Shown: in pieces, positions 1 through 7,954 of the stretch | Layout of the letters: every line of letters starts with the position of its first letter | Numbering within the stretch: the first letter of the stretch is position 1 | NCBI GenBank assembly: GCA_030432735.1 | Contig: JAUIMK010000010.1 | Span: 1-33,157, forward strand | Direction of reading: 5' to 3' | Length of the DNA: 33,157 nucleotides | Source: a bacterium | Lineage (GTDB): Bacteria; Myxococcota_A; UBA9160; UBA4427 | Program-made: the position numbers and the translations under genes | The notes under the pieces: model-generated | What the model was told of the DNA's origin: nothing | Databases searched by the model: none | What the model saw: the letters and a program-made list of their open reading frames with translations, nothing else

Positions 1-371
1 GCGGGCGACGAGGACAGGTTGAGGAACTCGTCGCTCTCGATCACGACCTGGCTGAGGAGCGCCCCCGAACGGATCTGCATACCCTGAACGCCGAGGTTGC
101 CGAAGACGCCGACCGAGCCGGAGGCCGAGAACCCGCGTCCGGGGTCGTTGATCGACGCGAAGATCGCGCGGTCGATGTCACCGCTCGTGGGGACCCGGAT
201 GCTGTCGCTGCTCCCGGTGTCGTCCGGCGTGGAAGCGTCGAAGTCCGGATCGAACCGGACGATGATCTGCTGCTCGACCGTCGCGAAGGCAGGCAGCGCC
301 CCGAGCACGAGCAGGGTCAGGGCGAACGCGATCCGGAGCAGGCAGGGCGCGGCAGCAGGGCGAATCAACAT
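1..371 (-). CDS. Exported protein of unknown function, C-terminus outside the window
   Basis: An open frame runs from ATG at 371 to the window edge with no stop, so the gene is partial (123 codons visible). The N-terminus is a clear Sec signal peptide: positively charged start, hydrophobic stretch ALTLLVLGALPAFA, then a mature part beginning near TVEQQIIVRFDPDFDAS. The mature part is rich in Asp, Ser and Gly and has a repetitive beta-like look. A GGGAG ribosome binding site lies 7 bases before the ATG. Because a PEP-CTERM protein is encoded nearby, this could be another sorted surface protein, but its C-terminal sorting region is not visible. No family recognised. Confidence 0.7.
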   Translation of the reverse strand, partial: MLIRPAAAPCLLRIAFALTLLVLGALPAFATVEQQIIVRFDPDFDASTPDDTGSSDSIRVPTSGDIDRAIFASINDPGRGFSASGSVGVFGNLGVQGMQIRSGALLSQVVIESDEFLNLSSSP

Positions 372-1005
372 CGTGTGTCTCCCGTGGCGCAACGGTGCGC
401 CGGGTGGAAATCCCGAGCGCCTCGCTCCGCGGCGCGGGATCCCTTCGGTCTTCATCGTCTGGAAGGGAAGTCGCCGTGCGACGGCAAAAGGGCACATGAC
501 CGATCGATGAACATCGAGCGACGGCGCAGGAATCGCCCGACGCGCCGCTGTCGATCCGACGCTCGGCGTGCCGTACGGGAAACGAAGGAGGGGCTCGTCG
601 CAGCCAGACGGTGCAGAGGCGTCCGGCAGGCCAGGCACGTCGCTCTTGGCGATCAGCGACGTGAATCGGACGAACCCGCTCGACGATCGCGAAGCCCGTC
701 AGATGGCGGACCTCCGACGCAAGGGCCTCCGCCTCCACGAGGGGCCCGCGCAATCGTCGAGCTCCGGCCGGCGGGGGGCGGCGGTCGCAGCGATCGACTC
801 GGGAGCTCGCACCGGCAAGGGGGTCGCGACTCGCCGGCATGCCGACCGCGCCGACCAGGCAATCTCAACGAGCGCCGATCAAATCGACCCCCTCGACCTC
901 GCGGCGGGCACTCATGATCCGGTACTCAGCGCTGGCGATTCCGCCAACGCCCCTAGATGACCTTCCCGAGACCCGGCCCCGAGATCCCCGGCCGAAGAGG
1001 CTCCG
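372..1005. other. Stretch without a convincing gene
   Basis: This 634-bp gap lies between two divergently transcribed exported-protein genes and should carry both promoters; I could not pick out a convincing -35/-10 pair. A plus-strand frame at 568-960 (130 codons) has fairly GC-rich third positions and could be a small or decaying gene, but it has no ribosome binding site, a low-complexity Arg/Ser-rich product and no recognisable domain. I do not call it as a gene. Confidence 0.4.
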
Positions 1006-1770
1006 ATGATGCTCCGCTCGCTCGCTCCCCTGGTCCTCGTGCTGCTGATCTCCGCCCCGGTCGTCGCGCAGGCGACCCCGCTGACCATCACCTTCGACCT
1101 CGCCGTCGAGGACACGACGCTCGTCGATCCGCTCGGACACGACGGCCCCTACGGCTGGACCGAGGGGGGCGCGCGGATCGACGCCTTCTGGGCCTACGAC
1201 GTCGGCCTGCCGAGCGGCTTCATCGGTCAGGGCCATACCCACGTCACCCAGAATCTCTACCAGCCCGACGAGTTCGCGCCCTTCGGCTACAAGGTCGAGA
1301 ACACGCACGCCTACACGGGCGACCTCCAGGGACTGATCATCAGCCTCGAGAACGGCGGCACCTTCGATCTGATCTCCCTCGACTACGACTTCCAGTTCCT
1401 GGAGATGCCGGAGGACCCGTACCTCCAGCGACTCCCCTGGTCCTTCGATGCGAACGATCCGAGGATCATCGTCGCGACGAGCTTCGATCCGGCGGCCTCC
1501 GATTTCGAGAGCCAGTGGACCTCGTTCTCGGGCGAGTCGACGATCCACGGCGCCTACGGCCCCGGTGACTGGCACACGCTGGACCTCACGGGCGCCGGCC
1601 TCACCAATCTGACGAGCATCATGATCTCGCAGACGGCGGCTCAGACGCAGCTCGACAACATCGTGATCGACGTGCACGCCCCCGTCTCGCCCGTCCCCGA
1701 ACCGTCGACGGCGATCCTGCTCGGCCTCGGCCTCACGGTCCTCGCCGGCCCGTCGCGCTCCTCGCGTTAG
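1006..1770 (+). CDS. PEP-CTERM sorting-domain exported protein
   Basis: 254-residue secreted protein. Residues 1-23 form a signal peptide (hydrophobic LAPLVLVLLISAPVVAQA). The C-terminus is a textbook PEP-CTERM signal: the VPEPST motif, a hydrophobic segment (AILLGLGLTVLAG) and a short basic tail ending SRSSR. In known systems such tails are processed by an exosortase in the inner membrane and the protein goes to the cell surface or the extracellular polymer matrix. The middle is Asp/Gly/aromatic rich and probably all-beta; I recognise no catalytic motif. GAAGAGG lies about 7 bases before the ATG; a second ATG follows immediately, so the start may be 1009. No exosortase gene is in the window. 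Confidence 0.88.
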   Translation: MMLRSLAPLVLVLLISAPVVAQATPLTITFDLAVEDTTLVDPLGHDGPYGWTEGGARIDAFWAYDVGLPSGFIGQGHTHVTQNLYQPDEFAPFGYKVENTHAYTGDLQGLIISLENGGTFDLISLDYDFQFLEMPEDPYLQRLPWSFDANDPRIIVATSFDPAASDFESQWTSFSGESTIHGAYGPGDWHTLDLTGAGLTNLTSIMISQTAAQTQLDNIVIDVHAPVSPVPEPSTAILLGLGLTVLAGPSRSSR

Positions 1771-1816
1771 TCGAACGCTGCGGCGCCGCTGGCCCGCGCA
1801 CCTCGGACGGCTGCGC

Positions 1817-2674
1817 TCAGGGGCAGGTCGTCGAGCCGTTGCACACGTTCCCACCCGCATCGCGACCGCTCACGACGGTGTTGAGCACGCCGGAGATGAT
1901 GTTTCCGCGATACGCGTTCGTCGTGTTGTCGAACGAGATTCCCGTCGGCGCCCCGTCCCCGAGGATCGTGTTGCGTTGAACGGAGTTGCCGGAATCCGAC
2001 GTCACGATTCCCGTCTGGGCGAAATCCCGGACGACGTTGTCCGAGATCGACGCGCCCTCTGCACGCCCGTTGATGCCCGAACGAGGGACGCCGGCGACCA
2101 GATTGCCGTGAATCCGCCCTCCGGCGCCGAGCTGCACGATCCCGTCCGCAGCCGAAGCGAACGCCCCGTTGTCCAGCACGCGATTGCCGAGGACCTGGGC
2201 GTCCCCGCCGACGTAGATCCCACCGCCCGCGTTGAACTGGATGACCATGTCTTCGACCCGGACGCCGTCGGACTGACCGAGATCGATGCCGCGACCGCGG
2301 AATCCTCGAATCGCGCCGCCGTGGAGGGTCGAGAGGCCGGACGCGGCGCCATTCCCGAGGACGCCGACGCCCGTACCGGTGCCAATCGAGGGGCCGGTGA
2401 GCGAGAACCCGTTGAAGTCCACCGTCAGTCGCGACGTCTCGAGGACGATGCCGTCGAGGTTCGGGCTGCCCGTGTTCAGGTCGCTGGTGAGCCGGTAGCT
2501 CCGGCCCGCGGTGCCATCGATCGTGACGGGAAACCCGGCCGTGTCGCCCGAGAAGCATCCGGTCGAGACCGCGCAGGTCTGGTTGATCTCCAGGACACCG
2601 TCGCCCGCCAGGGCGCTCGAGGCGTAGGCGGCCAGCGTGCAGAGCGTGAAGAGCAGGGGCGTCGTGGCGCGCAT
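1817..2674 (-). CDS. Secreted right-handed parallel beta-helix protein
   Basis: 285 residues with a signal peptide (cleavage near SSALA-GDG). The mature start GDGVLEINQTCAVSTGCF, followed by PVTIDGTAGRSYRLTSDL, is almost the same as in the protein encoded at 22106-23173, so the two are paralogues sharing an N-terminal cap. The rest is a run of short beta-helix rungs with Asn and Gly at turn positions (GNRVLDNG, GNLVAG, DNVVRD, RNTILGD), as in NosD/CASH-type and pectate-lyase-like folds. Both paralogues end with a Cys pair and a final CP, suggesting a disulphide-closed C-terminus. A GGGAGGA ribosome binding site precedes the ATG. Likely a surface or extracellular binding or polysaccharide-active protein; the substrate is unknown. 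Confidence 0.82.
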   Translation of the reverse strand: MRATTPLLFTLCTLAAYASSALAGDGVLEINQTCAVSTGCFSGDTAGFPVTIDGTAGRSYRLTSDLNTGSPNLDGIVLETSRLTVDFNGFSLTGPSIGTGTGVGVLGNGAASGLSTLHGGAIRGFRGRGIDLGQSDGVRVEDMVIQFNAGGGIYVGGDAQVLGNRVLDNGAFASAADGIVQLGAGGRIHGNLVAGVPRSGINGRAEGASISDNVVRDFAQTGIVTSDSGNSVQRNTILGDGAPTGISFDNTTNAYRGNIISGVLNTVVSGRDAGGNVCNGSTTCP

Positions 2675-2886
2675 TCGTCCTCCCGGTTCGGCCCGAACTC
2701 GAAACGCGAGAGACGAAGGAATGCGCTCCGTTGCCGGGCCCCCTCCAACCTACCATCCCCGAGCGCCGACGTGTGGGCTGCCGGGAGGCCGCAGCAGCTC
2801 TCCACGCACCGGCCCCACGCCAGAGGCGGTCCGCCGCGCCGCCCTCGGGGCGGCTCCCTGCCCTCGTGAATCACCGCGCGTCGGCT

Positions 2887-2916
2887 GCGACCGGACACGC
2901 CGAGGTGCCCGGTCGC
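2887..2916 (-). terminator. Hairpin after the OmpA lipoprotein gene
   Basis: Arms GCGACCGG and CCGGTCGC pair over 8 bp, then one A/C mismatch and 3 more pairs (CAC/GTG) around a 6-base loop. It lies 13-43 bases past the stop of the OmpA-family gene on the minus strand. No T-run follows, so it may work with Rho or only protect the mRNA end. Confidence 0.45.
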
Positions 2917-2929
2917 GACCGACCTGCGC

Positions 2930-4492
2930 TCACTCGGCCTCGGGCCGATCGTTCACGATCAGGATCTCGATCCGCCGATTCTTGGCGCGGCCTTCTTCCG
3001 TGTCGTTCGAGGCGACCGGCTTGGTCTCGCCGAAGCCCCGAGTGGTCACGTGGTCGGCTTCGAGCTCGCCGATCTGGACCAGGAAGGCGCCGACCTTGCG
3101 GGCACGCTCCTCGGAGAGCTTCAGGTTGGTCGCATCGCTCCCCGTCGCGTCCGTGTGACCGGAGACTACGACCTTCGGACGATCGAACTCCGAGATGGCC
3201 CGCGCGATCTTGTTGAGCAGCGGGAAGTTGTTCGATCGGATCTCGCTCTCGCCGACCGGGAAGTCGAAGCCGTAGGTCGTGAGCAGGACGTCGCTGCCCT
3301 TGCGGTAGACCTCCGCCTCGTCGTCCGTGAACATCGAGGAGACGCGGGCATAGCGCGCCTCGTCCTCGCGCTGGCGCTCCTTCACCCGCGCGAGCTGCGC
3401 CTCGAGCTCTTCACGGGAGGTCGTCGACGTCAGCTCCAGGAGCTCGATGCGGCCCCTGGCTTCGGCGAGCTCCGCCTGGGACTCCGCGTGGAGCCGGACC
3501 AGCGTGGCGACACGTTCGCGCGTCTCGGCGATCGCTTCGTGATTCGGCTTGGTGAACGAGATGCCCGGATCGAGGGGCGAGGTCAGATCCTCGAGCTGCT
3601 CCTGGTACCAGAGGAGGGCCTGCTCCCAGTCGTAGTCCCGGCGATCGAACTCCTTGGCGAGCTCGCTCAGGTATTGACTCCGAGCGGCCAGCTCCGACGC
3701 GCGCCGCGCGTGCGTGTTCGCCTGCTGCATGCGGCTCCGATCCGTCTCGAGGATCTCCTCGGCGATCGACAGCTCCTTCTTCGCCTTGCCGAAGGTGACC
3801 GCGGCGTAGCGTTCCGCGTCGTCCTTGCGGGCTTCGGCGATCGCCGCCCGCGCCAGGTCGGTCGCGTCGGTCTTCAACGCGTCGAGCTCGAGCGCCGAAT
3901 AGCCGCGCAGCAGGTAGGGGCCGGACTCCTTCGCCGACTCGAGATTCCCGCGTTCGGCGAGCTGGGCCGCTTCGCGGAACTCGTCCTCCAGCGCCTCGAA
4001 CCGCTCCGGGAGCAGCGTCGCGGCGCCCGCGTCGACCGCTCGCTGCCGGCTGGCCAGCGCCTCACGCAGCGCTTCGGACGTCCGAGCGGAATCCTCCGTC
4101 GCCCGCGCGAGCCGCTCGAGACCGGCGAGCGCCACCCGCTCCGCCTCGGCGTCGTTGCCCTGCTGTGCGCTCGCCACGGCCTGATCGAGGGACTGCTGCG
4201 CGGATTCGAAGCCGCGCGGTGCGAGCACCGCCAGGCCGGCATCGGACGCCGCGTTCAGCTGCGCCGAGAGCGACGCGACCGCGTCGTAGCGTTCGAGCAC
4301 TTCTTCACGCGTGATCCCCGTGGTCCCGGCACAAGCCTGGAGGAGCGGGATCGCCAGCATCGTGATCGCGAGAAAGAGCCAGCGGGCACGTCGTGCGGAC
4401 CCCGACGGCGGCGCCGCGGCCGGGCTGCGGGAAGGGGGAGCGGATCGAGCCGCGCGGGGGCGCAGCGAGGACGAGGCGGGGGTCGGATCCAT
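2930..4492 (-). CDS. OmpA-family lipoprotein with DUF4398-like N-terminal region
   Basis: 520 residues from the ATG at 4492. A Pro/Ser/Arg-rich N-terminus of about 55 residues precedes a hydrophobic segment and a lipobox (LLQAC), so the protein should be lipid-anchored. Next comes a helical DUF4398-like region (RYDAVASLSAQLNAAS onward), then a long Ala/Glu/Arg-rich coiled coil. The C-terminal 110 residues are a typical OmpA/MotB peptidoglycan-binding domain with the hallmark GHTDATGS, LSEERARKV and GAKNRRIE-like (GRAKNRRIEI) motifs. Role by family: tethering the outer membrane to peptidoglycan. A longer frame runs upstream to 4888, but the extra part looks like shadow sequence; no other start fits before the lipobox. 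The unusually long pre-lipobox segment is odd for a lipoprotein. Confidence 0.88.
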   Translation of the reverse strand: MDPTPASSSLRPRAARSAPPSRSPAAAPPSGSARRARWLFLAITMLAIPLLQACAGTTGITREEVLERYDAVASLSAQLNAASDAGLAVLAPRGFESAQQSLDQAVASAQQGNDAEAERVALAGLERLARATEDSARTSEALREALASRQRAVDAGAATLLPERFEALEDEFREAAQLAERGNLESAKESGPYLLRGYSALELDALKTDATDLARAAIAEARKDDAERYAAVTFGKAKKELSIAEEILETDRSRMQQANTHARRASELAARSQYLSELAKEFDRRDYDWEQALLWYQEQLEDLTSPLDPGISFTKPNHEAIAETRERVATLVRLHAESQAELAEARGRIELLELTSTTSREELEAQLARVKERQREDEARYARVSSMFTDDEAEVYRKGSDVLLTTYGFDFPVGESEIRSNNFPLLNKIARAISEFDRPKVVVSGHTDATGSDATNLKLSEERARKVGAFLVQIGELEADHVTTRGFGETKPVASNDTEEGRAKNRRIEILIVNDRPEAE

Positions 4493-4739
4493 GAATTTCG
4501 TCTCCGGGTATCGCGTCGTCGAGACGACGCCTGGCCGAGGCCAACTGTGTCGGTTCAGACTAAGAACGAAGCGCCGCGTGGCAATGGGTGGATCACGAAT
4601 TATCGAGCGGGGATCCGACTCGCAGAAAGAGGCTTCGGACAGCCGGCCACACGCCCGGCGGACGCGGAACGGGGTGGGCAACTCACCCCGTGGCGATTCA
4701 TCCCGCATCAAGGCGCCCGACGGAAGGGGCGGCGGCCGT

Positions 4740-4769
4740 GGAGAGGGCCCTGCGAACAGGGCGCTCTCC
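4740..4769 (-). terminator. Strong hairpin terminator after dodecin
   Basis: A 13-bp stem with a single mismatch (arms GGAGAG-g-GCCCTG and CAGGGC-g-CTCTCC) closes a 4-base loop that reads UUCG in the minus-strand RNA, an especially stable tetraloop. It starts 8 bases past the dodecin stop codon, the expected place for the end of the usp/coiled-coil/dodecin transcript. No T-run follows. Confidence 0.7.
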
Positions 4770-4776
4770 GGCGCGC

Positions 4777-5001
4777 TCAGGACGAGCTCGACGCCTCGTC
4801 GAGCGTGAATCCCACCTTGAGGCTGACCTGCCAGTGGGCCACCCGTCCCTTCTCGATGTGCCCGCGCACCTCCGTCGCTTCGAACCACCGCAGCGCATCG
4901 ATCGACTGGTCGGCGCGGGCGATCGCCGTCTCGATCGCATCGTCGATCCCCTTCGTCGAGGAGCCAGTGATTTCCACGGTCTTGTAGACATGATCATCCA
5001 T
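4777..5001 (-). CDS. Dodecin family flavin-binding protein
   Basis: 74 residues, the usual dodecin size (65-75). Dodecins form hollow 12-subunit shells that store riboflavin, FMN or related flavins and quench their photoreactivity. Family features visible: N-terminal [10 protein letters not shown] strand, the [16 protein letters not shown] helix, then [17 protein letters not shown] with the Trp that stacks on the isoalloxazine ring, and the C-terminal [13 protein letters not shown] strand. The ATG at 5001 is preceded by AAGGAAG; a longer frame to 5049 lacks homology-like sequence. It is the last gene of a probable three-gene unit with the coiled-coil protein and the universal stress protein (85- and 68-bp gaps). 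Confidence 0.93.
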   Translation of the reverse strand: MDDHVYKTVEITGSSTKGIDDAIETAIARADQSIDALRWFEATEVRGHIEKGRVAHWQVSLKVGFTLDEASSSS

Positions 5002-5086
5002 CGTTCTTCTTCCTTTCTTTCTGTCTTCTTCTTTCGGTCTCGAAAGCACGTCCGCCGTCTGGCAGAGCGCTGGCTGGAGATTCCGT

Positions 5087-5317
5087 TCAGGCCGACGCGT
5101 CCTCGAACGCCTCGCGCATCTTCCGCAGCTCCCCGATGACCCGCCGGTGCTTCCCCTCTTCGCTGACGAGCGCGTGTAGGGCCGCTTCCTTCTCTGCGAC
5201 GGTCTTCTCCGCCTCGCTCAGTGCCTGCTCCGCCTTCGCTTTCTCTTCGAGCGTGGCATCGAGTGCCTGCTCGGCTCGCGTGAGCTTCTCGGCTACTTCA
5301 TCCAATGCGCTCGTCAT
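5087..5317 (-). CDS. Small coiled-coil protein
   Basis: 76 residues beginning [12 protein letters not shown], chosen because a near-perfect AGGAGGT ribosome binding site sits 8 bases before this ATG; longer frames upstream have no such signal. The whole protein is a heptad-rich alpha helix of Glu, Ala, Lys and Leu (for example [20 protein letters not shown]), so it should form a soluble coiled coil. There is no signal peptide and no Cys. Its place between universal stress protein and dodecin suggests a stress-related or scaffolding role, but I recognise no family and assign no function. Confidence 0.75.
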   Translation of the reverse strand: MTSALDEVAEKLTRAEQALDATLEEKAKAEQALSEAEKTVAEKEAALHALVSEEGKHRRVIGELRKMREAFEDASA

Positions 5318-5385
5318 CGTTCCGAACCTCCTTCGATCTTCTCGCGGCTCTCCGCGATCCGACCACGACGTGGGGCCATTCGTGT

Positions 5386-5853
5386 TCAGGCATTCGCACG
5401 GACCTTCTCGTTGACCGTGAGCACCGGGCATCCCGCCTCTCGAACGGTGCGCTCCGCGACGCTCCCGAGGACGGCGTGACCGAGGCCGGTCCGGCCGTGC
5501 GTTCCCATCACGATCAAGTCGCACTCGAGACGGTCGGCGGCTTCGCAGAGGGTGTCCGCGATGATCGTTCCCTCGACGACGTGCGCCTCGTGTCGCCCGG
5601 GAGGCGCGCCGAGTCGATCGACCACCGAAGCGAGCCTCTCCTGCGTCGTCTTGACGAGCTTGGTCAGGTCGAGGCTCGGATCGGTCGTCACCCCGTAGCC
5701 GAGCACTCCGTAGGCGTAGTGGGGCGGCTGGACGACGTTCACGAGCAGGAGATTCGCGTCGAAGCGGTCCGCCAGATCCCGCGCCGCGTAGAGCGCCGCT
5801 TCTGCGTGATCCGAGAAGTCGTAGGGCACGAGAAAATTCTTGAAGCGGTCCAT
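5386..5853 (-). CDS. Universal stress protein (UspA family)
   Basis: 155 residues, one Usp domain. The N-terminal NFLVPYDFSDHAEAALYAA strand-loop-helix and the C-terminal nucleotide loop GTHGRTGLGHAVLGS, which fits the G-2x-G-9x-G-S/T pattern of the ATP-binding Usp subgroup, are both intact, so it probably binds ATP. Cytoplasmic. GGAGG lies 6 bases before the ATG. First gene of the minus-strand unit usp / coiled coil / dodecin. About 100 bp upstream is a sigma-54-like element (5967-5982), and further upstream a dyad shared with the divergent BON-domain gene, so nitrogen-, redox- or envelope-signal control through an enhancer-binding protein is possible but unproven. Confidence 0.93.
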   Translation of the reverse strand: MDRFKNFLVPYDFSDHAEAALYAARDLADRFDANLLLVNVVQPPHYAYGVLGYGVTTDPSLDLTKLVKTTQERLASVVDRLGAPPGRHEAHVVEGTIIADTLCEAADRLECDLIVMGTHGRTGLGHAVLGSVAERTVREAGCPVLTVNEKVRANA

Positions 5854-5966
5854 CGAAGCCTCCTTCGTTCCAGACCAGCGGGCGAGATCGCCATGCTGCG
5901 CTTCCTCGGAAACTCCACGGCTTCCGGCCGCTCGCGTTCGCCGCGGTCTACCTGGACCCGAGAGAG

Positions 5967-5982
5967 TTCAAGTCTCGTGCCA
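5967..5982 (-). promoter_or_regulatory. Weak sigma-54-like promoter for the usp unit
   Basis: Read on the minus strand: TGGCACGAGACTTGAA. Against the consensus TGGCACGNNNNTTGCW only one of the key bases fails (GA instead of GC at -12), with the correct 12-base spacing. Predicted start near 5957, about 100 bases before the usp ATG. The -12 mismatch makes activity uncertain. Confidence 0.4.
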
Positions 5983-6057
5983 TCCACGCGACGCCCGGCG
6001 AGCTTCGACGAGAGGGCCCCGTCGTCGCGTCTTCTCTACATGCTCGATCCCTCACGC

Positions 6058-6080
6058 GATCGAAGCCGATTGCTTCGATC
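6058..6080. promoter_or_regulatory. Perfect 9-bp dyad, candidate activator site
   Basis: Arms GATCGAAGC and GCTTCGATC are exact inverted copies separated by CGATT. It sits about 90 bp upstream of the minus-strand sigma-54-like element and about 125 bp upstream of the plus-strand sigma-54 promoter, the usual distance for an enhancer-binding-protein site. It is not followed by T-rich sequence in either direction, so a terminator is less likely. Confidence 0.45.
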
Positions 6081-6193
6081 TACGCACGAGATCCTCCGTG
6101 TATTCCGCGCCGGCGGTGCGCGGAAATTTGTAGATGTGTCCTTCCGGTAGGAGCGTCCTCGCGCCCCGGAGCACCCGCCGGGCCGACTCCCGA

Positions 6194-6209
6194 AGGCACG
6201 GGACTTGCG
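6194..6209 (+). promoter_or_regulatory. Sigma-54 (-24/-12) promoter for the BON-domain gene
   Basis: Sequence AGGCACGGGACTTGCG matches TGGCACGNNNNTTGCW except at the first and last base. GG at 6195 and GC at 6207 are exactly 12 bases apart, as the -24/-12 elements require. Predicted start near 6219, giving a leader of about 70 bases to the ATG at 6289. Confidence 0.6.
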
Positions 6210-6288
6210 TGATCGAACCGTGCGGGCTGCAAGAGAGCAACGCGGGATCGAAGTGACTCGATCCGCTCGACACGGAGGTCACCACGAC

Positions 6289-7245
6289 ATGAATGTTTCA
6301 ACGGACCGACACGACCGGGACGAACGGTGCCAGGAAGCGCGAGCCGCTCGGGCGCCGTCATCATCCCATGCCGATCACGCGACGCCGCGGAAGTCGAACG
6401 GACCGCCGCTTCGATCGCGGCCCCCGACCGATCGTCCCGGAAGCGGCGTCACGACGACTGGCGCTCCCAAACGCCTCCTGCCCGCCGTCGGCAAGAACAT
6501 CGGCCTGGTCGGATTGACGCTCTGCCTCGCGCTGGCTCAGACGAGCGCGTCCCTCGCTCGAGAATCGGCTTCCGCAGCCTCTGCGGACGGAGCAACGACC
6601 GTGACCGAGCCCACGACCCTCGCCGAGTCGCGGCAACGTCGGATCGAATCGGCGATCCGCGCTCGCGTCCGGATCGCGCTCGACCACGAGCATCACGACG
6701 AGTTCTGCGAGCGCGCCGATTTCGCCGTGGACGTCGAAGCGGAGAGGCGGGTGACGCTTCGCGGACAGGTGTGCGATGCGGAGTCGATCCGCAAGGCGGA
6801 ACGCATCGCGCGATCGCAGGTAGGCGTGAGCGACGTGCAGACGCAGCTGCAGGTTCTCGCGCCGTCGGCGGGCGCACGCCCCGATGAGACGAGGAGTGAC
6901 GGTCCGAGCACGCGCGCGGCGCGTGACGTCGTCGACGCCCTGTCGACGATCGGACCCGAAGCTTCGGACGACGAGCTGTCGAGTGCGCTGGCGGAATCGT
7001 TGGCGGTCTTCATCGGGCCGACGGCCGAAACCGAAGAGCCCTGGTTCTCGGACCCCGTCGTCCGGACCGACGACTGGCAGGTGGACATCGACGTGGACGA
7101 CGAGCGGCTTCGCGTCTCGGGCTCGGTGCCCGACGACGGAACGCTCGACGCGATCCAGGGTTGGGCGAGCCTCGTCGCCCGGAGCTCGCGGCGGATCGAG
7201 GCGGTCGACTCGCGCGACTTGAGGTCGGCGCCCGACGCGGGGTGA
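6289..7245 (+). CDS. Exported BON-domain protein
   Basis: 318 residues. GGAGGT lies 10 bases before the ATG at 6289; the frame is open further upstream but without a ribosome site. An Arg/Pro-rich N-terminal 60-70 residues precedes a hydrophobic segment (NIGLVGLTLCLALAQTSASLA), so the protein is probably exported or membrane-anchored with a long cytosolic lead. A BON domain follows (RIESAIRARVRIAL to VGVSDVQTQLQVL), with the expected VTLRGQV strand and KAERIARSQVGVSDV helix. A second, weaker BON-like unit lies at the C-terminus (WQVDIDVDDERLRVSGSVPDD). BON domains bind phospholipid at the envelope and often respond to osmotic or membrane stress. A piece of this gene's 3' part is copied at about 21962-22101. 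Confidence 0.8.
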   Translation: MNVSTDRHDRDERCQEARAARAPSSSHADHATPRKSNGPPLRSRPPTDRPGSGVTTTGAPKRLLPAVGKNIGLVGLTLCLALAQTSASLARESASAASADGATTVTEPTTLAESRQRRIESAIRARVRIALDHEHHDEFCERADFAVDVEAERRVTLRGQVCDAESIRKAERIARSQVGVSDVQTQLQVLAPSAGARPDETRSDGPSTRAARDVVDALSTIGPEASDDELSSALAESLAVFIGPTAETEEPWFSDPVVRTDDWQVDIDVDDERLRVSGSVPDDGTLDAIQGWASLVARSSRRIEAVDSRDLRSAPDAG

Positions 7246-7322
7246 CCCGACCTCCCCGGACATCGCGTGTCCGCTCGAACACGACGAGCACAGGAACGGG
7301 GACGAACGACCGACGGCGACGC
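7000..7322 (+). repeat. Source copy of a duplicated segment
   Basis: Two parts of this stretch recur next to each other 15 kb away: 7000-7108 (within the BON-domain gene) corresponds to 21963-22071, and 7281-7322 (past its stop) to 22060-22101. The intervening roughly 170 bp are absent from the second copy. The join lies at ACGACGAGC, present at both ends of the missing part here, as expected for a deletion between short direct repeats. Confidence 0.75.
7257..7273 (+). terminator. Small hairpin after the BON-domain gene
   Basis: Arms CGGACA and TGTCCG pair around a 5-base loop, 11 bases past the stop at 7245. The stem is short and has no T-run, so this is a weak call. Confidence 0.35.
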
Positions 7323-7354
7323 GCGCCTGGCCATACGAGCTCGCTGCGACTGCC

Positions 7355-7385
7355 TTGACAGGACGGCGGGCGTGCCGTCTATCAG
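7355..7385 (+). promoter_or_regulatory. Possible sigma-70 promoter for the DsrE-like gene
   Basis: A perfect TTGACA at 7355-7360 is followed after 19 bases by TATCAG. The spacer is longer than ideal. It lies about 90 bases before the ATG at 7473, in the only gap available for a promoter. Confidence 0.4.
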
Positions 7386-7472
7386 GGAATACGCAGCACG
7401 CCGGCTACGAGCACGCAATCGACGCTGCTGTAGCCTCGCTCGAATCCACGAATCCACAGTTGGAGACCGATC

Positions 7473-7928
7473 ATGAACCGCCTCTACTTCGGGTGGACCT
7501 TCGCCCTCGCCGCCGCCCTGCTCCTCTCGCTGTCGCTCCCTGCGATCGCGCCAGCCGAGGAAGCCGCGCAGAAGATCGTCGTCCACATCGGTCAGGCGAC
7601 GAACGACCTCCACTCCGCCTCGATGGGCCTGAGCCTCGCACGAATGCTTCGGAAGAAGGGAGCGGACGTCACCGTCTTCCTCGACCGGGAAGGCGTACGA
7701 CTCGCCGACGACGACATGCCGAAGTCGCTCGGGTGGGGCCAGAAGGCCGATCCCGTGGTGAAGATCCTGGCCGATCTGGTGAAGGCCGGCGGCCACGTCG
7801 TGCTCTGTCCGCACTGTGCCGAGATGGCAGGGGTCGAGGACGACGACCTCTTCGACGGGACGAAGATCGCCAGCGAGGCCGAAGTCGCCGAGCTCTTCCT
7901 GGCGGCCGACAAGGTCATCGACTACTGA
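7473..7928 (+). CDS. Exported DsrE/DsrF-like family protein
   Basis: 151 residues. Signal peptide with hydrophobic core LAAALLLSLSLPAIAPA, so the mature protein is periplasmic. The mature part follows the DsrE-like fold: KIVVHIGQATNDLHSASMGLSLARMLRKKGADVTVFLDREGV, then a segment with a CPHC motif (HVVLCPHCAEMAG), where cytosolic DsrE/TusD proteins carry sulphur-transfer cysteines. Periplasmic members are found near sulphur and cytochrome genes, but their reaction is not established. Single gene, with its own probable promoter; converges on the DASS transporter operon. GGAG about 8 bases before the ATG supports the start. Confidence 0.85.
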   Translation: MNRLYFGWTFALAAALLLSLSLPAIAPAEEAAQKIVVHIGQATNDLHSASMGLSLARMLRKKGADVTVFLDREGVRLADDDMPKSLGWGQKADPVVKILADLVKAGGHVVLCPHCAEMAGVEDDDLFDGTKIASEAEVAELFLAADKVIDY

Positions 7929-7954
7929 GCGGCGAGCGGACCCGTGCGGCTCAT

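Noticed and set aside
568-960. Plus-strand 130-codon frame in the first intergenic stretch
   Set aside because: No ribosome site, low-complexity product and no family; kept only as a note in the intergenic entry.
3050-4987. Plus-strand 645-codon frame opposite the OmpA lipoprotein and dodecin genes
   Set aside because: Antisense shadow; the minus strand carries recognisable OmpA and dodecin motifs.
6058-6080. Dyad considered as a bidirectional terminator
   Set aside because: It lies between two divergent gene starts, not after a stop codon, and has no T-run.
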